64,000 nt of DNA, taken from NCBI RefSeq assembly GCF_000571935.1, contig NZ_ATAX01000017.1, forward strand, positions 18,485 through 82,484. The letters are read 5' to 3'. Below, piece by piece: positions 33,534 through 42,062 of the stretch (position 1 is its first letter; every line of letters starts with the position of its first letter). Under the pieces are notes generated by a model, which saw only the letters and a list, made by a program, of their open reading frames with translations, was not told the origin of the DNA and made no database searches. A program made the position numbers and the translations under genes. The DNA is from Ruminococcus flavefaciens 007c. Its GTDB lineage: Bacteria; Bacillota; Clostridia; Oscillospirales; Ruminococcaceae.

Positions 33534-33737
33534 TTATTCTTCGCCTTCGTACTTCTCGTGGATGATGCCGAGAATCTTGTCCTGTTCCTCACGTCCGACG
33601 CCGATGCTTTCAAGTGCCTCACGCGTTCCGCAGTCGGGGCAGATCGGGCTGTTATCCACGCGGGAAAGGGCTGGTCGGGCGGTATACGCCTGCCCGCATT
33701 TCGGGCAGATGCGCGGCTCGTTGTTGCGGTCTTTCAT
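33534..33737 (-). CDS. Small zinc-ribbon protein (67 aa)
   Basis: Two CxxC pairs, ICPKCGQAY and ICPDCGTREAL, separated by TARPALSRVDNSP: a compact zinc ribbon found repeatedly in clostridial mobile elements. The C-terminus (REEQDKILGIIHEKYEGEE) is helical. The ATG overlaps the stop of the cyclotransferase gene, so they are cotranslated. Nucleic-acid binding is possible but unproven. Confidence 0.75.
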   Translation of the reverse strand: MKDRNNEPRICPKCGQAYTARPALSRVDNSPICPDCGTREALESIGVGREEQDKILGIIHEKYEGEE

Positions 33738-34198
33738 CGCTGTACCTCCTTTGCGCTGATTTCGTAGGCGGCATCGAGGAACTTGGTATCGAAGCCGAAG
33801 TTCCGGTAGCCTTCCTCGCAGGTGCGGATGTAGGCAAGCGACGGAATGCCGAGGCTGCGTTCCTCATGCATGATGTATACGAAGGCGGTCAGCTTCTTGG
33901 TCTTGCCACTTGCCAGCTTCACCGGCAGGCGGACTTCCTTCTTGTAGTAGAAGGTCGGGCAGCCCTCGTAGGCATCCAGCCGTTTCTCGTCGGCTGCGGT
34001 GACCTCCCAGACCGCAATCGGAACGATGCCGTTCTTCTTCGGTTCAATGGTCAGGTACGCGCCTGTCTTGCTGCCCTTGTAAAGCAGCTCGTAATCGGGA
34101 ATCACCGTGATCCCGATGGGCTTTGCGCCGGGGCAGCGGTACCGCATCTGGCGGATGTTCAGGTTCGAGCCGTAGGCAAGGTAGTACTTCTTTTCCAT
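33734..34198 (-). CDS. Gamma-glutamylcyclotransferase/AIG2-like protein (154 aa)
   Basis: YYLAYGSNLNIRQMRYRCPG is the substrate-binding loop of the GGCT fold. WEVTAADEKRLDAYEGCP holds the catalytic Glu region, followed by YYKKEVRLPV and LTAFVYIMHE. Members release 5-oxoproline from gamma-glutamyl amides. The phage substrate is unknown. Its neighbour two genes upstream in transcription is an amidoligase, an enzyme that makes such amide bonds, a pairing noted for these families in mobile elements. Confidence 0.88.
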   Translation of the reverse strand: MEKKYYLAYGSNLNIRQMRYRCPGAKPIGITVIPDYELLYKGSKTGAYLTIEPKKNGIVPIAVWEVTAADEKRLDAYEGCPTFYYKKEVRLPVKLASGKTKKLTAFVYIMHEERSLGIPSLAYIRTCEEGYRNFGFDTKFLDAAYEISAKEVQR

Positions 34199-34276
34199 GT
34201 CAATCGTCCTTTCCGAAGGAAGTCTCCTTCTACCACCCTGAGCCGCCCGTAGGCGGCAGGTGGGGAAAGGCGGCAG

Positions 34277-34471
34277 TTACTTTTCCGCCTTGCCCAGTTC
34301 GTATGCCTTGCGGAGCATCTCTCGGATGCCCCAGACGCTCACCTCCGGGAAGTCATCGGTGTCGTTCCAGCGGGTGTCCAGCCCGCCGCGCTGTTCCAGT
34401 GCGTAGTCCGCTTTCATTGCGATCTGCTCCAGCTTCTTGTCGGTTTCCGTTCCCCATTCGATGTTGCTCAT
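34277..34471 (-). CDS. DUF6900-like protein, short paralogue (64 aa)
   Basis: MSNIEWGTETDKKLEQIAMK, then QRGGLDTRWNDTDDFPEVSV, is essentially only the DUF6900 domain and aligns with the C-terminal half of the 31918 protein. Two copies in one accessory region point to cassette duplication. GGAGGAACGAGCA precedes the ATG. First gene behind promoter E, followed by the cyclotransferase and zinc-ribbon genes. Confidence 0.75.
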   Translation of the reverse strand: MSNIEWGTETDKKLEQIAMKADYALEQRGGLDTRWNDTDDFPEVSVWGIREMLRKAYELGKAEK

Positions 34472-34523
34472 TGCTCGTTCCTCCGTGTTTGTTTTTCCGG
34501 TCGTTTTCCGTTCCGGTAGTCAC

Positions 34524-34552
34524 ATATTAACTCTTTTCGGGGAGAATAGCAA
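34524..34552 (-). promoter_or_regulatory. Cassette promoter copy E
   Basis: TTGCTA (34547-34552), 17 bp, TAATAT (34524-34529), AGAGT before and GTGACTACCG after the -10 box (minus strand). Confidence 0.8.
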
Positions 34553-34630
34553 GCCGCTAAATGTACAAAACATCACGGGGGAAAATGTGCCATTCTTTGT
34601 GTAGTATATGCCTTGCCGTTGTTTGCGCCG

Positions 34631-34700
34631 TGCGCGCCCGTGTGCGGGCTTTTTCCGAAAGGGGCAGTTACTTGGAGGATACCCGTCCCGCCCCACACGG
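34631..34700. repeat. GC-rich ~70-bp repeat, copy 2
   Basis: Same block order as copy 1 (CCGAAAGGGG, CTTGGAGGATA, CCCGTCCCGCCC). The ends CCGTGTG and CACACGG are complementary, as in copy 1, although the arm sequences differ. That hints at conserved structure. Confidence 0.6.
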
Positions 34701-34749
34701 GGCGCTGTGGGCGACTGTTTCGCCGCCCTTGCCCGTGGCGGCAGACCGG

Positions 34750-35694
34750 TTAAGGTCTGCCGAATCGGAAGGCGTTGTCGCCGGTAAGGTTCTGCGTCAG
34801 GGTTTCTCTTGCGGTGGCGAACTCGTCGCCAATGAAGCCCATTCTCATCAGCCAAGTCCGCATCGCGAACTTTTTGTTTTCTTTCTGCTGTTCCTTCGGG
34901 CTTGCGCTGCGCAGGTCTTTTGCCATCTGGCTCATTGCGAGGCAAAGCTGAATGTAGCTCTTGAGCTTGCCTGCGTGAAGCCCGTTCTGCTTGCCGCCTG
35001 CGGGCTTGTCGAACTGGAAAAGGCGGAATTCAATCGTGCCCTTTGTGAAGGTGGCGTGGAGGTTCAGCATATGGTAGCGGCTGTCGTTGTAGTGGTGGGT
35101 TCTGCCGTAGTCGCATCCCTGTGCGCCGTACCAGATGTCTGCAAGCTGCGCCATCGTGGTGGGCTTCTTTTTGTTGAGCTGCTGCAGGAAATTCGGGTTT
35201 ACCGTTCTGCAGTAGCGGTTCATTCGGCTGCTGTCAACCTTGATTGCTTCGGCGATCAGCGTTTCGTGGCTTGCCATCAGGTTTGCGAGGTTTCTCAGGC
35301 TCTGCGGTGTGTGTCCCGCTGCGCCGATGTGAATGTGAACTCCGCAGCCCCTTGTGTAGTCGCTCTTTGCGCCCGCCTTGCGAAGGCGTCTGATCAGCTC
35401 CTGCAGGGTTTCGATGTCCGCGTAGTGCAGGATCGGTGTGACCAGTTCGCACTTTTCGCTGTCCGGTCCGCTGATGCTGCAGTCGCGCTGGAATTTCCAC
35501 TCGCGTCCCTGCGCGTCCCAAGCGCTGTAGGTTTCGTAGCCGTTGCGGTGTGCGGTGTACTCGCTGCGGTTTGTTCCGAAGAACTCGGCGGCGAGCTTTG
35601 CGGCAGCCTTGCGGGTGATGTTGTTCATCTCAACCTCAACCCCGATCGTCTGCTCCTTCATTCTGTTGATCTGTGCCTGTGTCTTTGCGTTCAT
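34750..35694 (-). CDS. Amidoligase (Amidoligase_2, COOH-NH2 ligase) (314 aa)
   Basis: Start at ATG 35694 after GGAGGATACCACC. Glutamine-synthetase-like fold motifs: IGVEVEMNNITRKAAA (metal/ATP Glu residues), CELVTPILHY, GCGVHIHIGAAGHTPQSL and KGTIEFRLFQFD. The enzyme class forms amide or peptide bonds using ATP; the phage substrate is unknown (peptidoglycan or a small gamma-glutamyl metabolite have been proposed for relatives). The last ~45 residues (FAMRTWLMRMGFIGDEFATA... ending AFRFGRP) form a tail shared with the 36133 gene. Single gene behind promoter F. Confidence 0.9.
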   Translation of the reverse strand: MNAKTQAQINRMKEQTIGVEVEMNNITRKAAAKLAAEFFGTNRSEYTAHRNGYETYSAWDAQGREWKFQRDCSISGPDSEKCELVTPILHYADIETLQELIRRLRKAGAKSDYTRGCGVHIHIGAAGHTPQSLRNLANLMASHETLIAEAIKVDSSRMNRYCRTVNPNFLQQLNKKKPTTMAQLADIWYGAQGCDYGRTHHYNDSRYHMLNLHATFTKGTIEFRLFQFDKPAGGKQNGLHAGKLKSYIQLCLAMSQMAKDLRSASPKEQQKENKKFAMRTWLMRMGFIGDEFATARETLTQNLTGDNAFRFGRP

Positions 35695-35745
35695 GGTGGT
35701 ATCCTCCTGTTTGGTTTTTGGTGTGTTTTCCCTTTCGGTAGTCAC

Positions 35746-35774
35746 ATATTAACTCTAAACCGAGGATATATCAA
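35746..35774 (-). promoter_or_regulatory. Cassette promoter copy F
   Basis: TTGATA (35769-35774), 17 bp, TAATAT (35746-35751), AGAGT before and GTGACTACCG after the -10 box. Confidence 0.8.
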
Positions 35775-35835
35775 GCCGCTAAAACCACAGAAATACGAGG
35801 AAAATACAGCCTTGATGATTGTGTATTTTACATTC

Positions 35836-35864
35836 TTGACACACTTGATTTTCTATGGTAATAT
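35836..35864 (+). promoter_or_regulatory. Orphan + strand promoter
   Basis: TTGACA (35836-35841), 17 bp, TAATAT (35859-35864) pointing into the 3' end of the DUF4314 gene, with no + strand gene beyond it. It may drive an antisense RNA or be a remnant of a lost cargo gene. Confidence 0.45.
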
Positions 35865-35918
35865 TGGGTACGATGGAATAGGTTCTCACATTTTCCGGCG
35901 CCCCCGGAGGCTGTAAAA

Positions 35919-36149
35919 TCAGCCGCCGGAGATGACCTCGAACTCGTCTGCGCCTTCGATCAGCGCAAGGCTTCTGCCGTTGTCCCACTTCATATGAATG
36001 TTGCCTGCATCGTCGATGATCGCAACCGTTCCGGTTGTTCCGGGCGGCACGGGCGCGATGTCGTCCGCCATGCGAATCAGTCGGATGCGTGTACCTACGG
36101 GATAACGCTCGCGCAGCGCCTGAAGCTGTCTTTCATTCGGAAATTGCAT
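35919..36149 (-). CDS. DUF4314 domain protein (76 aa)
   Basis: Start at ATG 36149, overlapping the upstream gene's end, with GAGGAAGAAAACG as ribosome site. [20 protein letters not shown], then [20 protein letters not shown] and a late [11 protein letters not shown], is the DUF4314 pattern: a small SH3-like barrel common in clostridial mobile elements, function unknown. Coupled to the 36133 gene. Confidence 0.85.
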   Translation of the reverse strand: MQFPNERQLQALRERYPVGTRIRLIRMADDIAPVPPGTTGTVAIIDDAGNIHMKWDNGRSLALIEGADEFEVISGG

Positions 36150-37164
36150 CGTTTTCTTCCTCCTCGCTATTCTGAGCATCACGCTTTGCCTTCTGCTTCG
36201 CTTCCCAGCGCTCACGCTCCGCTTCATTGCGGAATGCGGTATGCCCGGAAAGGTTCTCCATCAGGCGCTTGCGGTCTGCCTTGCAGTCTTTTCCGTTCAG
36301 CCCAAGGCGGATCAGCCAGACGCGGAGCGAATACTTCTCGTTGCTGTCATCGACATCCTTTGCCTGAACACGCTTCTGGGTAATTGCCATCTTGTTCATA
36401 GCTGCGGCAAGCTTCATGAAAGTCTGCACATGCTCAGCATCCTGTGCCTGACCGAAGCCGTCGAAGGTGAGCTTGTCATCATCGAAGGATATTCCCATCA
36501 GCGGAGTACTCATCTCACCCCATTCCCTAACATATGAAATCAATTCATTCACACTCCGGAATACCTTCTCATCAAGGATCGAATCCACCAGTTCCTTGTC
36601 TGCAAAAAATGTACCGCCGGTTGCTTTGGAGATCAGAGGTCCGCGGGAGTGGATCATACAGATCAGATTTGTGAGGGACTGTACTGTATGCGCATTCAGG
36701 GAAAAAGAGATTCTTGTGCAAAGATACTCATCTGATTCAGATTCCGCATTTTTGTAAACTGAATCCCGGCTTTCATCCATATCGCTTTCCGGAATGATCT
36801 CAGGCTCCGATTCTGACACTTCTGCAGGCGATTCTTCGATGAAGGGCGGCTCATCTTCAAGCTGTTCATCATCACCCCATTCTTCTGTGGTTTCAGCCGC
36901 AAGACTGATTTCCGGAGGTGTCTCCACATGTGTATCGTCTTCGCTGATCAGCGCACCGATCATACCTTCTTTTGTAAGAATGCCGATAATCAGTTCATCT
37001 GCATCATTCGTTGTTGTCAGTTCGCCGTCTTTCTCAACCGTGAATTCCCCGACTTCAAAAGCGCATCTCGGTACAAAGGTATATCTCGCTTTCTTCCTCG
37101 TAAGCTCTTCCAGTCTCTTTACCAGTTCTTTGCGGTTTGGAATCTTCTGTGCATAAGTTTTCAT
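36133..37164 (-). CDS. Virulence-related-protein-like accessory protein (343 aa)
   Basis: Start at ATG 37164 after AAAGGAGCG. Residues ~1-60 ([39 protein letters not shown]) resemble the N-terminus of proteins annotated as virulence-related in Tn1549-like elements. Residues ~85-145 are an acidic linker ([20 protein letters not shown]). Residues ~150-270 form a folded domain ([20 protein letters not shown]). The C-terminus ([20 protein letters not shown]... [12 protein letters not shown]) carries the same tail as the amidoligase. Function unknown. Confidence 0.7.
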   Translation of the reverse strand: MKTYAQKIPNRKELVKRLEELTRKKARYTFVPRCAFEVGEFTVEKDGELTTTNDADELIIGILTKEGMIGALISEDDTHVETPPEISLAAETTEEWGDDEQLEDEPPFIEESPAEVSESEPEIIPESDMDESRDSVYKNAESESDEYLCTRISFSLNAHTVQSLTNLICMIHSRGPLISKATGGTFFADKELVDSILDEKVFRSVNELISYVREWGEMSTPLMGISFDDDKLTFDGFGQAQDAEHVQTFMKLAAAMNKMAITQKRVQAKDVDDSNEKYSLRVWLIRLGLNGKDCKADRKRLMENLSGHTAFRNEAERERWEAKQKAKRDAQNSEEEENDAISE

Positions 37165-37231
37165 ATGTGTACGCTCCTTTTTCATTATTGCCGTCCAACC
37201 GTCCTATACGGTCTTCCCCGGCGGTAGTCAC

Positions 37232-37260
37232 ATATTAAGCTATTTTGCTGATAATATCAA
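37232..37260 (-). promoter_or_regulatory. Cassette promoter copy G
   Basis: TTGATA (37255-37260), 17 bp, TAATAT (37232-37237), then GTGACTACCG. The AGAGT before the -10 box is replaced by TAGCT. The remaining gap to 37387 shows no feature. Confidence 0.75.
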
Positions 37261-37387
37261 GACTGTAAATCGGAGAATGTAAGGGGCTATATTGCCCATG
37301 TGATTGTGCATAGTACAGAATCTGAAATGCCGAACAGCTTACTTAGTATCAGTTCGTTCACAATTTGCTGCAGCGGCGGTACAGATA

Positions 37388-38668
37388 TCAGTCATCGGCT
37401 TCAGAATCATTTTCATCAGTAGGCATCTCTGCAACAGCTTCCTCGTATGACAGCTTCTGCCCATCACGGAGTACATATGCGACCTCGGCGGTCTGCTTCT
37501 CCCGACACCATGCGAGGTATCGCTTCACGATGACGTCCACGAATTTTGGGTCAAGCTCGATTCCACGGCAGACACGGTCTGTCTCACAGCAGGCGATCAG
37601 CGTTGAGCCAGAGCCGAGGAACGGGTCGAGAACGATACCGTTTGTCATGGTGCTGTTCTTGATCGGATATGCCATCAGCGGGATGGGCTTTGTGGTCGGA
37701 TGGTCGGGGCTGCTTTTCGGCTTGTCATATTCCCAGACAGTTGTCTGCTTGCGGTCGGCGTACCACTGATGCTTGCCCTTCTGCTTCCAGCCGAACAGAC
37801 ACGGCTCGTGGATCCACTGATACGGACTGCGTCCAAGCACCAACGAATTCTTCTTCCAGATACAGCAGCCGGAAAGCTGGAATCCTGCATCCTTGAATGC
37901 CTTTCTGAAATTCAGCCCCTCGGTGTCGGCATGCCATACATAGATGCTGCCGTCATCTGCAAGGCTGTCATACATACACTTATAGGCAGAGAGCAGAAAG
38001 TTATAGAAATCGCTGTCGCTCATGTTGTCGTTCATGATCTTGCCGGCGGTCTCCTCAACGTCCACATTGTAAGGTGGATCCGTCAGGACGAGGTTTGCTT
38101 TCTGTCCTTCCATAAGCTTTGTGTATGTCTCCGCGACTGTGCTGTCGCCGCAGATCACACGATGCCTGCCGAGTATCCAGATATCTCCCGGCTTGGAGAA
38201 GGTCGGTTTCTGAAGTTCCTCTTCCACATCGAAGCTGTCCTCTTTGACCTGCTTATCGTGTACCTGATTGAAAAGCTGCTCGATCTCCGGCGGGTCAAAG
38301 CCGGTCTTACCGAGGTCGAAATCGCTGCTCTGAATATCCTCCAGAAGTTCAGCGAGAAGGTTCTCGTCCCACGCGCCTGTGATCTTGTTAAGTGCAATGT
38401 TCAGCGCCTTCTCACGGACCTTGTCGATGTCCACCACAGCACACGGTACTTCCGTATAACCGAGCGCCGTCGCTACGGTCAGTCTTTGGTGTCCGCCGAT
38501 GATCGTCATGTCGGCATTGACAACAAGTGGGTCGGCAAAGCCGAATTCCTCTATGCTGTTTTTTATTTTCTCATATTCTTTATCTCCGGGCTTCAGCTTT
38601 TTACGCGGGTTGTATTCCGCAGGCTTCAGCTCCGAAACAGGAATCATACGCAGTTCTGCTGTTTTCAT
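37388..38668 (-). CDS. ParB-like nuclease/DNA methyltransferase fusion (426 aa)
   Basis: Start at ATG 38668 after GGGAGGAATGAG. Residues ~8-95 are a ParBc/Srx domain (LKPAEYNPRKKLKPGD, IIGGHQRLTVATALGY). Residues ~165-400 are an N6/N4-type methyltransferase with NLVLTDPPYNVDVE (catalytic DPPY) before DPFLGSGSTLIACCETD (SAM binding), i.e. beta-class order. It modifies phage DNA, probably against host restriction or to mark replication products. SAM could come from the phage MetK at 43472. Last gene of the 42536-37388 operon. Confidence 0.92.
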   Translation of the reverse strand: MKTAELRMIPVSELKPAEYNPRKKLKPGDKEYEKIKNSIEEFGFADPLVVNADMTIIGGHQRLTVATALGYTEVPCAVVDIDKVREKALNIALNKITGAWDENLLAELLEDIQSSDFDLGKTGFDPPEIEQLFNQVHDKQVKEDSFDVEEELQKPTFSKPGDIWILGRHRVICGDSTVAETYTKLMEGQKANLVLTDPPYNVDVEETAGKIMNDNMSDSDFYNFLLSAYKCMYDSLADDGSIYVWHADTEGLNFRKAFKDAGFQLSGCCIWKKNSLVLGRSPYQWIHEPCLFGWKQKGKHQWYADRKQTTVWEYDKPKSSPDHPTTKPIPLMAYPIKNSTMTNGIVLDPFLGSGSTLIACCETDRVCRGIELDPKFVDVIVKRYLAWCREKQTAEVAYVLRDGQKLSYEEAVAEMPTDENDSEADD

Positions 38669-38669
38669 C

Positions 38670-38969
38670 TCATTCCTCCCGTATATACATCTGCCGCAGC
38701 TCTGCGGCTCTTTTGGTGTTCGCATCTTTCAGCACCGTGACATCACGGAGCGTTTCTTCACTCAGAGGCTTGCCCTTCAGCTTTTCGGCAAGTGACCGGT
38801 ACTTGCGGATACTCCGGCGGAGTGCTGCATCGGTCACAGACACGATATACGCTTTGCCGCAATAGTCACAATTGAAGAAGCTGTATTCGATCTCTCCCTC
38901 ACGCTGCGTTTTCGGCTCCGGCACAAAGGCACAGCCGCAGGCATCGCAGCGGACATTCTGTTTTGTCAT
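38670..38969 (-). CDS. Zinc-ribbon protein (99 aa)
   Basis: N-terminal CDACG...C and CDYCG pairs (VRCDACGCAF, FNCDYCGKAY) form a zinc ribbon. The rest is a basic helix (RRSIRKYRSLAEKLKGKPLS). A small phage protein of unknown role. Its ATG overlaps the nrdG stop, and the next start (methyltransferase) is 2 bp away, so it is translationally coupled to both. Confidence 0.75.
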   Translation of the reverse strand: MTKQNVRCDACGCAFVPEPKTQREGEIEYSFFNCDYCGKAYIVSVTDAALRRSIRKYRSLAEKLKGKPLSEETLRDVTVLKDANTKRAAELRQMYIREE

Positions 38970-39433
38970 ATCGGTCTGCCTCCTTTGAGTCTGAGTATCC
39001 GCTGATTGCGGCTGCCGCGGAACTGAAGCGAGATATCCTTCTGTTCCAGCAGGAACGGCCCGTCCACAAGCACATCAACATAACGGAGAATTTCATTGTT
39101 CCGAAGTATCTCGTAAGTGTATCCGGAGAACAGCCAGGTGTCCGAATTCGGACACTCCATCTTTACCCGTTTCAGAAACGGTATAAGCACACGCTCGTTT
39201 TCTTCCTCGCATGGTTCACCGCCGAGAACAGAAAGTCCCTGTATCCAAGAAGGACGCAGGGATTCGATGATCTCATCTTCAGTTTCCTTTGTGAAGGGCT
39301 TCCCGTACCCGAAATCCCATGCCTCTGGATTATGACAGCCTTTGCAGTGATTCCGGCACCCGGATACAAACAGTGACACACGCACACCGTAACCGTTGGC
39401 AATGTCGTTTTTATTCAGACCGCAGTAATTCAC
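38966..39433 (-). CDS. nrdG: Anaerobic ribonucleotide reductase activase, NrdG (155 aa)
   Basis: Radical-SAM protein with the CxxxCxxC cluster in SGCRNHCKGCHNPEAWDF, SAM-binding LSVLGGEPCEEEN, and DTWLFSGYTYE. It makes the glycyl radical on NrdD under anaerobic conditions. Full length for the family. Overlaps nrdD by 4 bases. Confidence 0.95.
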   Translation of the reverse strand: MNYCGLNKNDIANGYGVRVSLFVSGCRNHCKGCHNPEAWDFGYGKPFTKETEDEIIESLRPSWIQGLSVLGGEPCEEENERVLIPFLKRVKMECPNSDTWLFSGYTYEILRNNEILRYVDVLVDGPFLLEQKDISLQFRGSRNQRILRLKGGRPI

Positions 39434-41571
39434 AGGTGCATCACCCGATCCTTGATCTCAGCGGTGCGCCCCTGATTCCAGAACTGCGTTCCAAGGTAAC
39501 CGCAGGTGCGGCGGCATACATTCAGTGTCCGCTGATCGCGGTTGCCGCAGTTCGGGCATTCCCAGATCAGCTTGCCGTCCTCCTCGGTGATCTGTATCTC
39601 GCCGTCATACCTGCAGACCTGACAGTAATCAGATTTCGTGTTCAGCTCAGCATACAGGATGGTTTCGTAGATATGCCGCATCAGCGCCAGTACCGCTGGG
39701 ATGTTGTTCTGCAGATTCGGTACTTCCACATAGGAGATTGCACCGCCGGGAGAAAGCGCCTGAAACTCCGCTTCAAAGGTCAGCTTTGAAAACGCATCGA
39801 TCGGCTCGGTGACATGAACGTGATAGCTGTTTGTGATATAGCTTTTATCCGTCACATGAGGAATGATGCCGTGCCGCCTTTGCAGACATTGTGCAAATTT
39901 GTATGTGACGCTCTCCATCGGTGTGCCGTACAGCGAGAAGCTGATATTAGTCTCGGCTCTCCATTTGCTGCACTTGTCATTGAGAAATCTCATGACCGCA
40001 AGAGCGAAGGTCTTACCGTCCGGCTCTGTATGTGAACAGCCTGTCATGCGGTATGTCATCTCTGCGATGCCTGCATAGCCGAGGGAGATGGTGCTGTAAT
40101 TGTTGTACAGCAGATCATCAATGATCTCGCCGTCCTTCAGTCTTGCCAGCGCACCGTTCTGCCAGAGGATCGGTGCAACATCGGACGGCGTTCCTTTGAG
40201 CCGTTCGTGCCTGCACATGAGAGCCTTACGGCACAGTTCGCAGCGTTCATTCAGAAGCTGCCAGAACTTATTCTCGTCACCGCCTGCGCTGCAAGCGATA
40301 TCCACAAGGTTGATGGTTACAACACCCTGATTAAAACGCCCGTAATACTTGTGATCGTCCGAAGGCGTGAGAAAACTTCGGCAGCCCATGCAGGCATACA
40401 CATCACCCTTCAGCTGTTTCATCACCTTGGCGGAGATGTAGTCGGGAACCATGCGCTTTGCCGTACACTTGGCGGCAAGCTCAGTCAGGTAGTAATATTT
40501 TGTTCCGGGTTGGATATTGTCTTCATCGAGAACATAGATCAGTTTCGGGAATGCTGGTGTGATCCAGACACCCTTTTCGTTTTTCACACCTTCGATACGC
40601 TGAAGCAGCGTTTCTTCGATGGTGAGCGCTAGGTCATCTCTGGTCTGTCCCTCCGGCACCTCGTCCAGATACATGAACACCGTTACGAACGGCGTCTGTC
40701 CGTTGGTGGTGAGCAGCGTATTGATCTGGTACTGAATGGTCTGCACGCCGCGCTTGACTTCCCGGCGTACTCGCTTCTCAACGATGTGGCTGATCTCATC
40801 CTCAGACAGTTTGCAGCCGCAGTCGCAGTTCACATCCTCGAATACTTCAGCTCGTATCTTCTGCCTGCTGACATCCACGAAAGGCGCAAGATGCGCCAGT
40901 GATACAGTCTGACCGCCGTACTGATTCGATGCGACCTGCGCAATGATCTGCGTTGCGATATTGCAGGCGGTCGAAAAGCTGTGCGGCTTCTCGATCATTG
41001 TACCGGAAACCACTGTGCCGTTCTGCAGCATATCCGCCAGATTGACCAGACAGCAGTTGTGCATCGGCTCAGCGATATAGTCCAGGTCGTGAACATGGAT
41101 GATACCCTCATCATGAGCGGCGATCACATCTGCCGGGAACAGGAAGCGCCGACAGATGTCTCTGCTGACTTCGCCTGCCATATAGTCCCGTAGCGTGCTG
41201 TTGATGATCGGGTTCTTATTGGCGTTCTCCTGTTTTGCCTCCTCGTTGTTGCGTTCGAGCAGGCTCAGGATCTTGCCGTCTGTGGTGTTCATCCTGCGCT
41301 GCTGTTCATGCAGCAGTCTGTATTCGCTATAGTGCCGTGCAAGTTTGTACGCTTCGGCCTTGTCCAGTTCATCGAGAACCATGTCCTGGACTTCTTCGAC
41401 ATGGACAGGTCTTGCAAGGGCGCTGCAGCGTTTTTCTACATTACTGACAATGAATCCGATCACGGTATCGCTGATCTTGCCATCGACCTCTGCGTTTGCA
41501 GCTGTGATCGCGGCACGGATCTTTTCGCAGTCGTAGGGAACCTCACACCCGTTTCTTTTTATAATTTTCAT
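39430..41571 (-). CDS. nrdD: Anaerobic ribonucleoside-triphosphate reductase, NrdD (713 aa)
   Basis: Residues 1-90: ATP-cone (KIIKRNGCEVPYDCEKIRAA). Core with HDLDYIAEPMHNCCLVNLAD and GGQTVSLAHLAPFVDVSRQK. C-terminal zinc site CQVCRYDGEIQ...CPNCG, then the glycyl-radical loop CRRTCGYLGTQFW, where the Gly carries the radical. Reduces NTPs to dNTPs; oxygen-sensitive, so it implies an anaerobic host. Supplies dNTPs for phage replication along with the thymidine kinase at 60565. Confidence 0.97.
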   Translation of the reverse strand: MKIIKRNGCEVPYDCEKIRAAITAANAEVDGKISDTVIGFIVSNVEKRCSALARPVHVEEVQDMVLDELDKAEAYKLARHYSEYRLLHEQQRRMNTTDGKILSLLERNNEEAKQENANKNPIINSTLRDYMAGEVSRDICRRFLFPADVIAAHDEGIIHVHDLDYIAEPMHNCCLVNLADMLQNGTVVSGTMIEKPHSFSTACNIATQIIAQVASNQYGGQTVSLAHLAPFVDVSRQKIRAEVFEDVNCDCGCKLSEDEISHIVEKRVRREVKRGVQTIQYQINTLLTTNGQTPFVTVFMYLDEVPEGQTRDDLALTIEETLLQRIEGVKNEKGVWITPAFPKLIYVLDEDNIQPGTKYYYLTELAAKCTAKRMVPDYISAKVMKQLKGDVYACMGCRSFLTPSDDHKYYGRFNQGVVTINLVDIACSAGGDENKFWQLLNERCELCRKALMCRHERLKGTPSDVAPILWQNGALARLKDGEIIDDLLYNNYSTISLGYAGIAEMTYRMTGCSHTEPDGKTFALAVMRFLNDKCSKWRAETNISFSLYGTPMESVTYKFAQCLQRRHGIIPHVTDKSYITNSYHVHVTEPIDAFSKLTFEAEFQALSPGGAISYVEVPNLQNNIPAVLALMRHIYETILYAELNTKSDYCQVCRYDGEIQITEEDGKLIWECPNCGNRDQRTLNVCRRTCGYLGTQFWNQGRTAEIKDRVMHL

Positions 41572-42062
41572 ATCGCATCCACCTCATTCTCCATATCAGC
41601 TTCTGATTCAGCCAGCAGATCATCGCAGGTTTTGTTCAGGTTTTTTCTGCACTGTGCGTTCAGTATTTCATACACAGCAGATCTTTCGTCATCGGTAAGC
41701 TCTATTGCATACATATCCTCATTGTCATCTGAATCTGAATTCCTGACGATGAAGTTTATACAGTTATCCACACAGCCTTGCTGATTGTTACCGAGAAATT
41801 TACTGATACCGATATAAAAATCATACCAGCCGTCATGATCCACTTCACCGTTTCGTCCGTCAATCGGATACATAGGAAGATATCCTTTTTCAAGACGAAT
41901 ACGATCAGCCATCTCAACAAGTGTTTTTGTTGCTGTGAGCATGAACTCTACGGTCGGAAAACGGTATGGGTAAGTATCATTGATCTGATCACTACTGTAT
42001 ACAATCTCAGCTTCGGGATCTATAAGTATTGCGTTATGAATAAAGTTTTCTGTCAGTGTCAC
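41568..42062 (-). CDS. Hypothetical phage protein (164 aa)
   Basis: GTG start (GTGA overlap with the previous stop) after GGAGGACAGATAA. The sequence (MTLTENFIHNAILIDPEAEI ... DGWYDFYIGISKFLGNNQQG) is acidic at the C-terminus (LLAESEADMENEVDAI), soluble, with no motif I recognise. It is wedged in the nrdD operon and coupled to nrdD by a 4-base overlap, so a role in nucleotide metabolism or its regulation is possible but only positional. Confidence 0.65.
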   Translation of the reverse strand: MTLTENFIHNAILIDPEAEIVYSSDQINDTYPYRFPTVEFMLTATKTLVEMADRIRLEKGYLPMYPIDGRNGEVDHDGWYDFYIGISKFLGNNQQGCVDNCINFIVRNSDSDDNEDMYAIELTDDERSAVYEILNAQCRKNLNKTCDDLLAESEADMENEVDAI

